Below are positions 64,000 through 64,000 of a DNA stretch of 64,000 bases, in pieces. A program made the position numbers and the translations under genes. Source of the stretch: Rachicladosporium sp. CCFEE 5018 (taxonomy: Eukaryota; Ascomycota; Dothideomycetes; Cladosporiales; Cladosporiaceae); NCBI GenBank assembly GCA_002077045.2, contig KZ111151.1:653718-717717 (forward strand). The letters are read 5' to 3'. Under the pieces are notes generated by a model. That model ran no database searches, had not been told where the DNA came from, and worked only from the letters and a program-made list of their open reading frames with translations. Within the stretch, counting starts at the first letter, position 1. Each line of letters opens with the position of its first letter.

Positions 64000-64000
64000 A

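Larger units (their letters stand above)
37335..64000. repeat. right arm of 26.6-kb inverted duplication
   Basis: Reverse-complement counterpart of 8780-35404, collinear across all genes. It starts at the first base after the gap and continues to the window end, so neither natural boundary is seen. Confidence 0.97.

Noticed and set aside
8780..64000. Interpretation as a genuine chromosomal palindrome or telomere-type hairpin
   Set aside because: Substitution-level divergence between arms, an unmirrored HET gene at the centre and a 100-N join favour misjoined homeologs; no telomeric repeats seen.

Overview
This is eukaryotic, filamentous-ascomycete DNA. Genes lie close together on both strands, many coding exons are interrupted by short (about 45-150 nt) GT-AG introns, and the protein set is fungal: the DASH-complex subunit Duo1, a HET-domain protein, a TRI12-type major facilitator, an AsaB/CmcJ-type oxygenase, a YHR202W-type secreted metallophosphoesterase and an MRN1/NRD1-type RNA-binding protein. 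No bacterial, viral, CRISPR or transposon feature was seen.

The dominant feature is a giant near-palindrome. Bases about 8780-35404 recur in reverse-complement at 37335-64000 with identical gene order: 16 genes, complete or partial, per arm. The copies differ by scattered, mostly silent substitutions and short indels; some proteins are nearly identical (DPM1, one difference in 240 residues; a 73-residue protein, none) and others have drifted (RING protein, TTL protein). The arms are separated by 35405-37234, which is unique and holds the start of profilin and a HET gene, and by exactly 100 N. Left-hand sequence stops inside the HET gene; right-hand sequence starts inside profilin exon 3. The simplest reading is that two homeologous or haplotypic contigs were scaffolded head to head. 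This fits a recently duplicated or hybrid diploid fungus; a Dothideomycete such as the black yeast Hortaea werneckii would fit, but the species is an inference.

Layout: 1-7329, present once here: CDK11-like kinase (3' part), a small hydrophilic protein, a dsRBD/DEAH RNA helicase, and an RRM protein with a 10-nt exon and an apparent internal deletion. 7929-35591 (left copy): BCS1, 73-aa protein, DUO1, an unassigned FRGKK-motif protein, TTL-domain protein, RNase H2 subunit B, nitrilase-type amidohydrolase, RING protein, SR140-like splicing factor (broken by a stop in this copy), DPM1, MFS transporter, AsaB-like oxygenase, Baeyer-Villiger-type monooxygenase, secreted metallophosphoesterase, RNPS1-like SR protein, profilin. 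36112-37234: HET gene. 37335-64000: the same genes in mirror order, from partial profilin to partial BCS1.

Most genes are housekeeping (splicing, kinetochore, genome maintenance, mitochondrial complex III assembly, protein mannosylation, actin). The accessory part is a three-gene group: transporter and oxygenase share a divergent promoter carrying the same TGCGGATATA element near each start, and the monooxygenase lies just downstream of the oxygenase. The two copies let one see where function is drifting: a nonsense codon in the left SR140-like gene, loss of the Baeyer-Villiger fingerprint histidine in the right monooxygenase, and replaced or rapidly evolving intergenic DNA at 13215-13658 versus 59026-59555.
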